From the NCBI RefSeq assembly GCF_000347635.1, contig NC_020514.1:2728001-2792000 (forward strand): a stretch of DNA of 64,000 bases, in the 5' to 3' direction. The notes under the pieces were generated by a model that was not told the origin of the DNA, did not search any database, and saw nothing but the letters and a program-made list of their open reading frames with translations. A program made the translations under genes and the position numbers. The stretch is from Paraglaciecola psychrophila 170 (lineage in GTDB: Bacteria > Pseudomonadota > Gammaproteobacteria > Enterobacterales > Alteromonadaceae). This document shows, one piece after another, positions 26,746-35,919 of the stretch. The first letter of the stretch is position 1. Every line of letters begins with the position of its first letter.

Positions 26746-26857
26746 ACAGTCTTGGGCGAAGTAAACAGTCTTGAACTTAGTAAACAGTCTTGAACTTAGT
26801 AAACAGTCTTGAACTTAATAAACAGTCTTGAACTTAATAAACAGTCTTGAACAAGGT
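26744..26857 (+). repeat. Six tandem copies of a 19-bp unit after ndh
   Basis: Units start at 26744, 26763, 26782, 26801, 26820 and 26839. The core is AAACAGTCTTGAACTTAGT; the first and last copies diverge (GGGCGAAGT and AACAAGGT ends), and copies 4-5 carry AAT for AGT. The first unit overlaps the ndh TAA stop. It looks like a VNTR in the 3' untranslated region; no pairing within a unit is evident. Confidence 0.9.
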
Positions 26858-26929
26858 AAAGACCTTCAAAACAGTGGATAAATAGACCGGTCGTCCCTAA
26901 TTTATCCACTTTAGTGTATTAGTTAATGA

Positions 26930-27648
26930 TTATCGCCCTAACATCATATCCGCCAAACCAAATAAACCATACAAAATAGGCTGATGTATTAAATAAATAA
27001 GCAACGAATGTTGACCTAAAAAAACCAATTTATTTAAAACCCTATTCGATTTAACTTTAATCTGAAAAAGCGCTTTATGCATCACAAATACACCAATCAA
27101 TACCACTCCAATCCAAGGAAAAAAGCTTACTAGGTCGACGGTTCGTGTAGGTATACCTAGATGTAAAACACTCCACTCCCAGATGGGAGTTAAGTTTACT
27201 ATACCAATCGCGTAGCCCACTATGCATGCTATACCGATCACAAAGGCAACGTTTGGGGCGCGGACAAATATCACTGATATGGGTAATGCTAAGGTAATAA
27301 AATGGATTATGCCAAAGTACACCCATGTACTCGGATGCATAAAAAGACTACCAAGGGTGATAAACAGTGAAACAGCAAAAAGTTTAGCCACCGCCTTAGC
27401 CAGTTTTTTTTGTTGATAGATTTTCGATATGCCAAATAACTGCTCATGCCCACAGCCAATAAAAAGCTGCTCACGATAATTGTTCTGAATATTCTCCATT
27501 CAATATCTTTACTGGTGCTGAAATCCGCCCAGCCAAAAACCGTTAAGTCATAACTAAAATGGAAAATAACCATTAGCACAATGGCTAAGCCTCTAAGTAA
27601 ATCAATCTCATAATTTCTGCTAAAACTATTACTTGAAAAATCTCTCAT
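26930..27648 (-). pseudogene. DUF1624 (HGSNAT-like) membrane acyltransferase, frameshifted at a T8 run
   Basis: The N-terminal part (RNYEIDLLRGLAIVLMVIFHFSYDL ... FLLAVGMSSYLAY) and the C-terminal part (KLAKAVAKLFAVSLFITLGSLF ... WIGVVLIGVFVMHKAL ... LGQHSLLIYLIHQPI) are in different frames. Together they give the multi-helix DUF1624 domain (acetyltransferase-3-like, heparan-alpha-glucosaminide N-acetyltransferase catalytic region). The switch is at T8 on the plus strand (27404-27411); nine bases would join INKKK to LAKAV. The ATG at 27648 follows the stop of the upstream gene by one base. Substrate unknown. A sequencing error is a serious possibility at this run. Confidence 0.7.
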
Positions 27649-27649
27649 A

Positions 27650-27901
27650 TTATTTATTATGATCCTTAAGCCATTCATTTAAAAGCTTAATTTGGCCACA
27701 CTTATAGGCTGCATAGGTTATACGTAACGCATTGGATAACATTTCACTGTCGGTCCATTTAGTTTTATCAGACAATTCTTTGTAACAATCCATAGCCTGA
27801 GGCGTTACATATCCCCTGACTTGTTTTTTACCCTTGTCTTTTTGTTTGTCTCGAAAACGTTTTTGTTTCTCAGCGTTAGCACTGCGTTTTGGTATGGTCA
27901 T
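27650..27901 (-). CDS. Small basic protein, possible ribbon-helix-helix type
   Basis: 83 residues with a Lys/Arg-rich N-terminus (KRSANAEKQKRFRDKQKDKGKKQ), then VRGYVTPQAMDCYKELSDKTKWTDSEMLSNALRITYAAYKCG, which fits a strand followed by two helices as in ribbon-helix-helix DNA-binding proteins. No confident family name. Its stop is one base from the start of the DUF1624 gene, so they are co-transcribed. The divergent neighbour is fabA. The RHH idea is inferred from the pattern only. Confidence 0.6.
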   Translation of the reverse strand: MTIPKRSANAEKQKRFRDKQKDKGKKQVRGYVTPQAMDCYKELSDKTKWTDSEMLSNALRITYAAYKCGQIKLLNEWLKDHNK

Positions 27902-27973
27902 ATTGTAGTAATATTCATTTGTTGAGGATTAAATTAGTCAAAAGTTAAAATATATCACTGTTCAGAGTTGTTT

Positions 27974-27991
27974 AGCGTACAAGTGTTCGCT
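27974..27991 (+). promoter_or_regulatory. FabR-type operator upstream of fabA
   Basis: AGCGTACAAGTGTTCGCT is a near-perfect palindrome closely resembling enterobacterial FabR sites, which repress fabA and fabB. It lies 38 bp before the fabA ATG, in promoter position. FabR itself is not in the window. Confidence 0.7.
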
Positions 27992-28028
27992 AAATTACCC
28001 ACCTCAGATTATTTAGGCAGTATATAGA

Positions 28029-28547
28029 ATGACAGAACAACAAAATAGTTTCACAAAAGAAGAACTTTTATCTTGTAGCACTGGCGAATTATTTGGGCCG
28101 GGAAATAGCCAACTTCCAGCACCTAATATGTTGATGATGGATCGCATTGTCGAAATTCATGAAACCGGTGGTAGCCACGACAAAGGATATATTGTAGCAG
28201 AGCTTGATATCACACCCGACCTTTGGTTCTTTGCATGCCATTTTCCAGGCGACCCTGTAATGCCTGGTTGCTTAGGCTTAGATGCAATGTGGCAATTAGT
28301 TGGGTTTTTCTTGGGTTGGTCAGGTGGCCCAGGCAAAGGTAGAGCTTTGGGTGTGGGTGAAGTTAAATTTAAAGGGCAAGTGTTACCTACTGCTAAAAAA
28401 GTAACCTATCGCATTGATTTAAAACGTGTCATCAAGCGTAAATTGTTTATGGGTTTAGGTGACGGCACGGTTGCAGTAGACGGTAGAGTAATTTACGAAG
28501 CGAAAGACTTAAAAGTAGGTTTATTTCAAGATACCAGTAACTTTTAA
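28029..28547 (+). CDS. fabA: 3-hydroxydecanoyl-ACP dehydratase/isomerase
   Basis: 172 residues, the standard FabA length. [31 protein letters not shown] contains the catalytic His and the downstream Asp of the hot-dog-fold enzyme. FabA dehydrates 3-hydroxydecanoyl-ACP and isomerises trans-2 to cis-3-decenoyl-ACP, the branch point of unsaturated fatty acid synthesis. A FabR-like operator precedes it, a strong terminator follows, and rmf lies convergent next door, as in enterobacteria. Confidence 0.97.
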   Translation: MTEQQNSFTKEELLSCSTGELFGPGNSQLPAPNMLMMDRIVEIHETGGSHDKGYIVAELDITPDLWFFACHFPGDPVMPGCLGLDAMWQLVGFFLGWSGGPGKGRALGVGEVKFKGQVLPTAKKVTYRIDLKRVIKRKLFMGLGDGTVAVDGRVIYEAKDLKVGLFQDTSNF

Positions 28548-28573
28548 TGTAAATTCACGCTCACAAAAAATTA

Positions 28574-28598
28574 AAGCCCCTGATGGGGCTTATTTTTT
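28574..28598. terminator. Bidirectional terminator between fabA and rmf
   Basis: AAGCCCC (28574-28580) pairs with GGGGCTT (28585-28591) across a TGAT loop, followed by ATTTTTT on the plus strand; on the minus strand the stem is followed by TAATTTTTT. It can end both convergent genes. Confidence 0.88.
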
Positions 28599-28773
28599 AA
28601 CGACTGGCTAGTCCTATACTTCTATCTCCAATGGCCTCTCGCCATCCTCCTAACCATTCAGATCGCACATTAGTTGACTGAAATGGGCAATGCTCTTTTG
28701 AGCGGCCTGTAATGCCTGCTTGGTAACCTTTAGAATGTGCTCTTGAAAGTTTATCTCTCTTTTGTCGCTTCAT
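28597..28773 (-). CDS. rmf: Ribosome modulation factor
   Basis: A 58-residue frame begins MKRQKRDKLSRAHSKGYQAG, continues ITGRSKEHCPF and ends SEWLGGWREAIGDRSIGLASR. This is the conserved RMF sequence (GYQAG, GRSKE, CPF, WLGGWREA). RMF pairs 70S ribosomes into inactive 100S dimers in stationary phase. The gene is too short for many callers. Adjacency to fabA is the same as in E. coli and supports the call. AGAGGAAA lies six bases before the ATG. Confidence 0.93.
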   Translation of the reverse strand: MKRQKRDKLSRAHSKGYQAGITGRSKEHCPFQSTNVRSEWLGGWREAIGDRSIGLASR

Positions 28774-29000
28774 TGGGTTTCCTCTATTGAATGATTAATG
28801 ACTTGTGGTCAATAACTCATGATAACCACGTAATAGAGATAGTTGAATTTAGGCTTTGGTTCAATAATAAATGTGATTTTTTTAATTTGACATTATTTAA
28901 CTGTTTGAATAATTGTGTTTTTTGTCTATAAATTATATTTGAATATAAAACGACTACTTTATGACTATTGGTAATAATAAAATTTTCACTACGCTGAAAA

Positions 29001-29023
29001 CAAAAAAACCGCCATAAGGCGGT
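29001..29023 (-). terminator. Rho-independent terminator of the DUF3466 transcript
   Basis: On the minus strand ACCGCC-TTAT-GGCGGT is followed by TTTTTTTG. It lies 26 bp downstream of the DUF3466 stop. The 225 bases between it and the rmf start hold only AT-rich promoter-like sequence. Confidence 0.9.
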
Positions 29024-29048
29024 CTAATCTGATTAAATGCTAGGCAAA

Positions 29049-30797
29049 CTAGAGCCGATTTTTAAAGCGTCTCCAACCTAATATTCCTAATCCAAATAAG
29101 AATATCCAAGAAACACTTGCTCCTTGTCTATCCCTGTTTACATCATCGGCCGGGGCATCACAATTTTCTACTTCACCACCTGTAATTGGTTCTAATTTAA
29201 CGGCCACAACTAAATCAATAATTGTTTCACTACCTGTTGAATCAAGTCTCACTTCACCTCTTGAATCTTTTGCGGGCCCTTGATAAAGAGCCGTCGCGCC
29301 TATTTCGCCTTTATCATTGATGCTATTGGCTTGAACTATGGTGTAAGGAGAATCGCAACTGATGAGGTCTCGTGCAGCATAAAACTGTTTGGCAGCATGA
29401 TCATATAAGAAACCTTCAGTACGACGTCCAGTTAGAGACGCATCGACTTCTCCATAACCTACAACTAAATCATTGTTATTAATATCTAAAGCAACACTGG
29501 AAGAGCCTAAGAAAAAGTCATTTGGAAAAGTTAACTCGGCTAAGTTCATATCGTAAATAAAGAACTTGGTTCTACTTGTTCCATTGACAGATTTTATCTG
29601 ATAACCCACAACTAAATTATTGTTATTGATATCTTGCGCTGTACTAATAGTGGTTGTTATGTCTTCTGGATCTGGCGTAATATTAATCACTTCATCTCCA
29701 TCGAATATCACAGCATAACTAAGGGTAATTGGGATACCATTTTGAGTTACTGTTTCACCGTTTAGAATGTATGGTTCGTTTGAAATACCTACAGCTAATC
29801 CGTTATCATTAATCGCAAAAGATTGACTGCGATAATATTTTTCATCACCTGCTTCTGGCTCAAACAACAATCCTAACACTTTAGTATTTAACAAGTTCCC
29901 TTGGCCATCTAGTTGCCAAATTAATCCTCTCAGTTGAGAGAACGTAGAGGGAGAATTAGTAAATGAGTCAACAATATTACTGATACAAGATTCAACTGGA
30001 ATATCGCCTCTTAGGGGAAAATCCTGAGTGTCCGGATCTTCATCATCAACTAATTCATCATTTTTACAGTCGGTAATCGCTGTTTGTAAGGTGTCAGATA
30101 AAAATAAAGAAGAACCATAACCTGCCACTTGGTTACTCTCATTAATCCCAAAGGCGTCACTAAAACCACCTGCAGTTGTGTCTGGCGCTGGCAAACCAAT
30201 AACCGTATCGGCAAAACTAACAAATCCACGTGTACCAAACTCATGCACAACAAGGTTTATGTCAACACCGCTAGCTAACGTGTAATCAATTTTATTGTAA
30301 AACCCATCACCACTGCCTACTATAAAACCTGAGTCATTCAGATCTCGAGCAATAGAAGTGGTACTTAACGAAAATTGATTATCTTGTTCAGAAAGCTGGT
30401 CAAAACCAGAAATATAATTTGAGTCATTTTCCGAGGCTAAAAAACTAACGGTATCAGCAATTTGTTGAGCACTTTGCGAACCGTCTGCGGACCTAATTAA
30501 CCCAAGTAGCAGTTCATAGTCAGTAATATTGAAGTCACCGTTACTGGCTGATTCAACATCTGTTAAACCATTAATTAACGCGTCTGATTCAAAATCCAAT
30601 AAATCTAGATCAATCGGAATATTGTAAGGGTTTCTCACATTTACCGTGATATTGCCATCTTCGTTGATTGCACTAGGGAAACTATTTCGTCCTTCACCTG
30701 CAACAGGTAATTCAACTACTCTGTACTTAGCGGCTTGGCTAACAGGTGTTACCAAAAGGGCTAAAGATAATGCGGCGTACAGCCTTGTTTTAGTCAT
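29049..30797 (-). CDS. DUF3466-family exported protein with C-terminal anchor
   Basis: 582 residues with a signal peptide (LYAALSLALLVTPVSQAA-KY), then repeated segments of the form INDNG-x-AVG / DINNNDLVVGY / SINDKGEIGATA, which suggest a beta-propeller-like fold. The C-terminus has a hydrophobic helix SVSWIFLFGLGILGW followed by RRFKNR, resembling GlyGly-CTERM/rhombosortase-type sorting tails, though only a GA pair precedes it. The function of DUF3466 is unknown. It lies downstream of uup with about 64 bp between them, and a terminator follows. Confidence 0.75.
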   Translation of the reverse strand: MTKTRLYAALSLALLVTPVSQAAKYRVVELPVAGEGRNSFPSAINEDGNITVNVRNPYNIPIDLDLLDFESDALINGLTDVESASNGDFNITDYELLLGLIRSADGSQSAQQIADTVSFLASENDSNYISGFDQLSEQDNQFSLSTTSIARDLNDSGFIVGSGDGFYNKIDYTLASGVDINLVVHEFGTRGFVSFADTVIGLPAPDTTAGGFSDAFGINESNQVAGYGSSLFLSDTLQTAITDCKNDELVDDEDPDTQDFPLRGDIPVESCISNIVDSFTNSPSTFSQLRGLIWQLDGQGNLLNTKVLGLLFEPEAGDEKYYRSQSFAINDNGLAVGISNEPYILNGETVTQNGIPITLSYAVIFDGDEVINITPDPEDITTTISTAQDINNNNLVVGYQIKSVNGTSRTKFFIYDMNLAELTFPNDFFLGSSSVALDINNNDLVVGYGEVDASLTGRRTEGFLYDHAAKQFYAARDLISCDSPYTIVQANSINDKGEIGATALYQGPAKDSRGEVRLDSTGSETIIDLVVAVKLEPITGGEVENCDAPADDVNRDRQGASVSWIFLFGLGILGWRRFKNRL

Positions 30798-30861
30798 GTA
30801 TAAATAATCCTACTTACTGCTAATATGTTAATTTGTAATGTCTATTTTTGGTTATCTTCTA

Positions 30862-32760
30862 TTAGAACATACCTTCAATCTCATCCCACCTTTCATACGT
30901 AAGTTTTAGCGCTTTTTCTGATTCAGCTAAATCCGCAAGTACTGGGTCTGATTTTGACGCCTCTTGTGTAAAGAAATTTGGGTCGTTCACTAATTTCTGA
31001 AGACTTTCGACATGGAGCTCAAGAGTCTCAATTTTTAAAGGTAACGATTCTAATTCAAGTTGCAACTTATATGACAACTTTTTACCTTTTACCTCTGGCG
31101 AACTGCTTTTAGGACTATGTGATTGAGATTTAGTTGCAACTGGTGTGACTTTTTGTGTCAATTGCTGCGAGTACCAATCACTAATATCGGTGCACCCCCC
31201 TACAAACTCTCTTACTATGCCATTGCCTTCGAAGAAATAACTGGACGTAACCACATTATCAACAAATTCTCTATCGTGGCTAACCAAAATAACTGTGCCA
31301 GGGTAATTACATATAGTATCTTCCAACAATTCTAAGGTTTCTACATCTAAGTCATTTGTTGGTTCATCCAGAATAAGCATATTGCTTGGTCTTAACATCA
31401 ACTTTGCTAACAACAAGCGATTCTTTTCACCGCCTGATAACGATTTAACAGGTGAATTCACTCTTTCAGGCGTAAACAAATAGTCTTGTAAATAACTCAT
31501 GACATGTTTTGTCTTGCCATTTATGGTCACTTCTCGTCTTCCATCAGCAATTGCGTCAATGACTTTAAGCTCGCCATCTAACTGGTCACGATGCTGGTCA
31601 AAATATGCCACTTCAAGTTTTGAGCCTGACTTTACTTCACCCGATGTGGGTGATAATTGGCCTAGTAACAATTTTATTAAGGTACTTTTACCACAACCAT
31701 TTGGACCAACCAAGGCTAATTTTTCGCCCCTTTGGATAGTCGTTGTAAGTGATTCAACAATCAGCTTGTCGGCAATAATGTAATGTAAATTCTCTGTTTC
31801 AAAAACAATCTTTCCAGAACTCTTCGATTCGCTAACGCTGACTTTCGCCGTCCCTAATTTGTTAGCTCTTTGCGAACGTTCTGTTCTTAATGCCTTAAGC
31901 GCACGTACTCGACCTTCGTTCCTCGTACGGCGGGCTTTTACACCTTGTCTTATCCATGTTTCTTCTATACTTAACTTCTTATCAAATAACGCATTCTGGG
32001 TTTCTTCAACTTCTAAGTCATGGGCTTTTTGATCAAGGTAGGCCTGATAATTTCCAGGATAACTGACTAAATTACCTCGATCTAAATCGATTATACGACT
32101 GGCGACTTTTCGAATAAACGCTCTGTCATGGCTAACAAATACCACCGCGCCAGCATATCCAAGAATGGCATCTTCAAGCCACTTGATCATATCAATATCA
32201 AGGTGGTTGGTAGGCTCATCTAATAAAAGAATATCTGGCTCACTCGCCATAGCTTTAGCTAAAGCCGCTTTTCTCCTCCAACCACCAGATAAATTGCTCA
32301 GTTGTTGATTTGGATCAAGCTGCAGCTTAGTCAAAACCTGCTGTATACGTTGTTCAAGCTGCCAGCCATTGTGGTGATCAAGTTGTTGTTGAAAGAACTC
32401 AAGTTTAGCCATATTGGCATCAGAGGGGTCTTCAGCAACCAAGTCAGCCGTATGAAAATAGCCTTTAAGATACTCCCCGACTTCGGCAAGCCCTTCTGCT
32501 ACATAATCAAACAGACTGCATTCCACACTTGCAGGCGGGTCTTGTGGCAAACGAGAAATTTTTACTTCTTTGTTCACTAAACGTTGACCGTCGTCGAGCT
32601 TGATATCTGCTTCAATGACTTTGAGAAGAGTGGATTTTCCGCAACCATTGCGGCCTACTAGACATAATCTTTCACCGGGATGAATGACTAACTCTATACC
32701 ATTTAGTAAAGGAGGATGACCAAGGATGATACTGGCATTTTTTAACTGCAATAAACTCAA
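30862..32760 (-). CDS. uup: ABC-F ATPase Uup
   Basis: 632 residues with two ABC domains: Walker A GRNGCGKST and GPNGCGKST, signatures LSGGWRRKAALAKA and LSGGEKNRLLLAKL, and Walker B LLLDEPTNHLD and LILDEPTNDLD. A linker between them is rich in Arg/Lys, and the C-terminal 90 residues form a coiled-coil (KLQLELESLPLKIETLELHVESL) that in Uup binds DNA. ABC-F proteins act on ribosomes; Uup also affects transposon excision. The ATG overlaps the stop of the glutaredoxin-like gene by four bases. Confidence 0.95.
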   Translation of the reverse strand: MSLLQLKNASIILGHPPLLNGIELVIHPGERLCLVGRNGCGKSTLLKVIEADIKLDDGQRLVNKEVKISRLPQDPPASVECSLFDYVAEGLAEVGEYLKGYFHTADLVAEDPSDANMAKLEFFQQQLDHHNGWQLEQRIQQVLTKLQLDPNQQLSNLSGGWRRKAALAKAMASEPDILLLDEPTNHLDIDMIKWLEDAILGYAGAVVFVSHDRAFIRKVASRIIDLDRGNLVSYPGNYQAYLDQKAHDLEVEETQNALFDKKLSIEETWIRQGVKARRTRNEGRVRALKALRTERSQRANKLGTAKVSVSESKSSGKIVFETENLHYIIADKLIVESLTTTIQRGEKLALVGPNGCGKSTLIKLLLGQLSPTSGEVKSGSKLEVAYFDQHRDQLDGELKVIDAIADGRREVTINGKTKHVMSYLQDYLFTPERVNSPVKSLSGGEKNRLLLAKLMLRPSNMLILDEPTNDLDVETLELLEDTICNYPGTVILVSHDREFVDNVVTSSYFFEGNGIVREFVGGCTDISDWYSQQLTQKVTPVATKSQSHSPKSSSPEVKGKKLSYKLQLELESLPLKIETLELHVESLQKLVNDPNFFTQEASKSDPVLADLAESEKALKLTYERWDEIEGMF

Positions 32761-32990
32761 CGTAAAAACTCACCTAATTGAAAAGAATCGAATGGCCAAG
32801 GCAATTCACTTTGTATATCTTCGCGATACAAAACCGGAATTCGAGCACCATATAAATGGTACAAATCAGAGCTGGCACGCACATCCACTTTTTTAACGAT
32901 GGACGCCGCACTTTTGTCTACTTTTTCAAGTAGACTCTCGGCTTGTTCGCAAAGGCTACAACCTTGGCCTGTATATAAAATTAAAACCAC
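32757..32990 (-). CDS. Glutaredoxin-like protein (DUF836)
   Basis: 77 residues with a thioredoxin fold: LILYTGQGCSLCEQAESLL carries a CxxC redox pair and ARIPVLYRED the cis-Pro. DUF836 proteins of this size occur next to rlmKL and uup in many Gammaproteobacteria, and their substrate is unknown. The start is GTG at 32990, 13 bp after the rlmKL stop, and the stop overlaps the uup start, so the three genes form an operon. Confidence 0.85.
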   Translation of the reverse strand: MVLILYTGQGCSLCEQAESLLEKVDKSAASIVKKVDVRASSDLYHLYGARIPVLYREDIQSELPWPFDSFQLGEFLR

Positions 32991-33003
32991 AACTTAACAC
33001 ACC

Positions 33004-35151
33004 CTATTGTTTAACTAGAGACCAACAGTGATGAATTTTAGGGTTACGTTGAAAATCTTCAGGCAAAGTTTGCTTAGAAATATCTTCAATATTCAATCCC
33101 AACGCAACCAATGCAGCTTCGTCTAACTTAAACTGGCGCAAGTTGTTCGAAAACAAAATTTCTCCACCAGGATTGAGGCATGTTAATGCGTCTGTAAGCA
33201 ACGCAATATGGTCTCTTTGTACATCCCATGTTCCTTCCATTCGTTTTGAATTAGAGAAAGACGGGGGATCAATAAACATTAAATCATATTTACCATTGTG
33301 TCGGTTAAGCCATGTCAAACAGTCGGCTTGTATAAACTCATAAGCGCCAGTTAACTTATTGATTTTGAAATTCTCTTTTGCCCAATCAATATAAGTATTC
33401 GACATGTCAACAGTGGTCACAGATTTTGCACCACCTAAAGCAGCATGCACAGAGAAACTACCGGTGTAGGCAAACAAATTCAGAACGTCTTTAGACTTAG
33501 ATTTCTGTTGGAATAATTGACGTGTCACTCTGTGATCTATAAATAACCCCGTATCCAAGTAATCATATAAATTGACTTGAAATTTAGCGCCGTTTTCAAA
33601 CACTTCTACCGTTTCTTTACGCTCTGATACTTTCTGATATTGGTTTGTACCTTTTTGTTGCTCTCTGACTTTCAGAATAATCTTGTTAGAATTAATTCCT
33701 GTTACCTGAGGCAAAGCCATCATTACTTCTTGTACACGCCTTTTAGCCTTGTGTTCAGGTACATCTTTAGGTGCTGAATATTCCTGCACAACTAAGTAGT
33801 CTGCATATCTATCCACGGCAACATTATATTCAGGCAAATCAGCATCATAGATGCGATAACAATTAGTGTTTTGATTTTTTAACCATTTATTGGTTTTTAC
33901 CAAATTTTTAGATAGGCGGTTAGAAAAATCATTATTGACCGTTTTATTCTCTCGTACCTGGCAATTTTTTTCATCCAATTCAAAGTTAACTAATAAACAT
34001 TCCAATTTACCGTTCATTAATTTGTAATCTTTTTTAGCTGCTAATTTCATCTGTCGCAACAAGTCACGGTCAGATGTCAATAACGAAAGATGCCAAGTCT
34101 TAAATTCTTGTTTTAACCAACTCCCCCATTTCTGGAAAATTGGAATCAGTTGGGTAGTTTCGCTCAACCGTTCACCGTAAGGAGGGTTACTGACAATGTA
34201 ACCACTAGGCAAATCTGCTGATGGTAAAGTACAGGCATCTTGTTGAGTAAATTTGATTAGGTCTACAACACCCGCTGATTCAGCATTTTCTCTGGCAACC
34301 GAAATTATCGAACTTTCAATATCATTTGCCCAAATAATACCGTTATGAGTCTGCCTGGCCTGTTCAGCATCTTGTATTAAATTGTCCCAGCTAGCCTTAT
34401 CATGTTGTTTCCACGCATCAAATCCCCAGGACTCGCGTTTTAATCCTGGCGCGATATTGGTTGCCATCATAGCTGCTTCTATCGCAATGGTGCCAGAACC
34501 ACACATAGGGTCTATCAATGGTGATTGCATATTCTTAGGCCATCCGCTTCTAATTAGCATGGCACAGGCTAAATGTTCTTTCACCGGCGCGATACCTGTT
34601 TTAGAGCGATAGTGCCTTTGATGTAAGCTTTGGCCGGTTAAATCGATATATACACCCAATATGCTCCGCCACATACGGGCTTGAATTCTAATGTCTGGAG
34701 ATACTTTACTGACAGAAGGACGGACATCGAAAAAAGTCGAGAATTGGTCAACTATGGCATCTTTCACTCTTAACCCACCGAACTGGGTATTATTGATGCT
34801 TTGGTTAGTACCTGTAAAGTCAACCATAAATGTATCGTCTACACCAAAATGAGTTGGCCAGTTTGCTTGGTCAGTGACTTTGTATACATCGTCTGCAGTA
34901 TTAACCTCACCCTCTGCAAGCTTGACTAATACTCGGTTTGCCAAGCGCGACCAAATACAGACTTTATATGCGTCAGCGAGTTCGCCGCTAAACAATACTT
35001 GTCCGGGTTTAGATTTTAGTGCCACGTCTGGGCATATCTCTGCTATTTCTTCTAATAGCAACCCGTCTAAGCCCTTAGACGTAGTAATTAAAAATTCGAA
35101 ATTAGTTTCGGACGACATACATAGACTCATAGTGCGGCTCAGGATACTCAT
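33004..35151 (-). CDS. rlmL: Bifunctional 23S rRNA methyltransferase RlmKL
   Basis: The N-terminal half has a THUMP domain (about 60-165) and a methyltransferase with DPMCGSGTIAIEAAMMATNIAPG and the catalytic VSNPPYGERL, expected to make m2G2445. The C-terminal half is a second methyltransferase with VLNLFAYTGSFSVHAA and FIDPPSFSNSKRM, expected to make m7G2069. The start is uncertain: ATG at 35151 or the in-frame ATG at 35118 (MSSETNFEF), which fits the usual family N-terminus better. It is first in the operon with the glutaredoxin-like gene and uup. Confidence 0.95.
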   Translation of the reverse strand: MSILSRTMSLCMSSETNFEFLITTSKGLDGLLLEEIAEICPDVALKSKPGQVLFSGELADAYKVCIWSRLANRVLVKLAEGEVNTADDVYKVTDQANWPTHFGVDDTFMVDFTGTNQSINNTQFGGLRVKDAIVDQFSTFFDVRPSVSKVSPDIRIQARMWRSILGVYIDLTGQSLHQRHYRSKTGIAPVKEHLACAMLIRSGWPKNMQSPLIDPMCGSGTIAIEAAMMATNIAPGLKRESWGFDAWKQHDKASWDNLIQDAEQARQTHNGIIWANDIESSIISVARENAESAGVVDLIKFTQQDACTLPSADLPSGYIVSNPPYGERLSETTQLIPIFQKWGSWLKQEFKTWHLSLLTSDRDLLRQMKLAAKKDYKLMNGKLECLLVNFELDEKNCQVRENKTVNNDFSNRLSKNLVKTNKWLKNQNTNCYRIYDADLPEYNVAVDRYADYLVVQEYSAPKDVPEHKAKRRVQEVMMALPQVTGINSNKIILKVREQQKGTNQYQKVSERKETVEVFENGAKFQVNLYDYLDTGLFIDHRVTRQLFQQKSKSKDVLNLFAYTGSFSVHAALGGAKSVTTVDMSNTYIDWAKENFKINKLTGAYEFIQADCLTWLNRHNGKYDLMFIDPPSFSNSKRMEGTWDVQRDHIALLTDALTCLNPGGEILFSNNLRQFKLDEAALVALGLNIEDISKQTLPEDFQRNPKIHHCWSLVKQ

Positions 35152-35278
35152 AATTTAAAACGGGCGCGATTATACGGTAAATGTCGACTAAGCGCATGTT
35201 TAATCGACATTTAAAAGAAGCGGATATTTATTGTTTACAGCAAGCCTTATCTAGAGATAATAAGAAACTTGAAAATAG

Positions 35279-35803
35279 TCATGCAGTCAGCTGGGAGCTG
35301 GTTTCGGCCAATAAGGGTTCAAGACGGTTTTTTGCTAACTTAATTAAATCAAACTGTCTTAGAAATTTGTTTTCATTCAGCTGTAGCTTCGAAGAGATCA
35401 ACATGCAAGTGGCTAAATTGTGTTCATCGGTCAACACCAATACCACACCAGTATTAAATTTATTGACGACTCTGGCTAACCGGTGATGAAAACCGAAAGA
35501 TTCTATTTCATCTAAAAACCAGCTTTTAGGTGACACCGGTTTGTGAAACATTGTCGCTGCAGTGGCATTGATTAAAATGTGCGTGAGTTGCGCATCTGAA
35601 AATTGGCCACCACTTGCAACTAAATGCTCAGCTAGTAATAGGTAACACTCCATATCAGATAAATTAAATAACTGCTGCGACTTTGGTAAATCTATAATCT
35701 GTTGTTGTCCGTATGCAGTTGTACACTGCCACTCTTCTCCCATAGACAACATGAGTTGTCTATTTTCAGAAAACCAATACCAATCTGACATGGGGTGCAG
35801 CAT
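35279..35803 (-). CDS. zapC: Cell division protein ZapC
   Basis: 174 residues: SDWYWFSENRQLMLSMGEEWQCTTAYGQQQI at the N-terminus and MFHKPVSPKSWFLDEI...ANKFNTG-like middle are recognisable ZapC segments. ZapC binds FtsZ and promotes protofilament bundling at midcell. It lies between pyrD and rlmKL, as its counterpart does in E. coli, which supports the call. The start MLHPMSDWYW could be the second Met (35791). Confidence 0.82.
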   Translation of the reverse strand: MLHPMSDWYWFSENRQLMLSMGEEWQCTTAYGQQQIIDLPKSQQLFNLSDMECYLLLAEHLVASGGQFSDAQLTHILINATAATMFHKPVSPKSWFLDEIESFGFHHRLARVVNKFNTGVVLVLTDEHNLATCMLISSKLQLNENKFLRQFDLIKLAKNRLEPLLAETSSQLTA

Positions 35804-35919
35804 ATAACTGAATAATCTCTGTTGTTAATCACCATTAAAAAAATAACATATGTTTTTAGCCTTTGGGCGTTTTTTTACCTTTTTAATTAGTCTAAAAGAA
35901 GCAGATCTTCGCAGGATCA

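Noticed and set aside
26744..26857. The 19-bp repeats as a CRISPR array
   Set aside because: Units are directly adjacent with no spacers, and no cas gene is in the window.
28774..29000. A further small gene between rmf and the DUF3466 terminator
   Set aside because: AT-rich with no frame bearing a recognisable product; fits the rmf promoter region.
35181..35486. 101-codon plus-strand frame opposite zapC
   Set aside because: Lies mostly antisense to a recognisable ZapC gene and has no family features.
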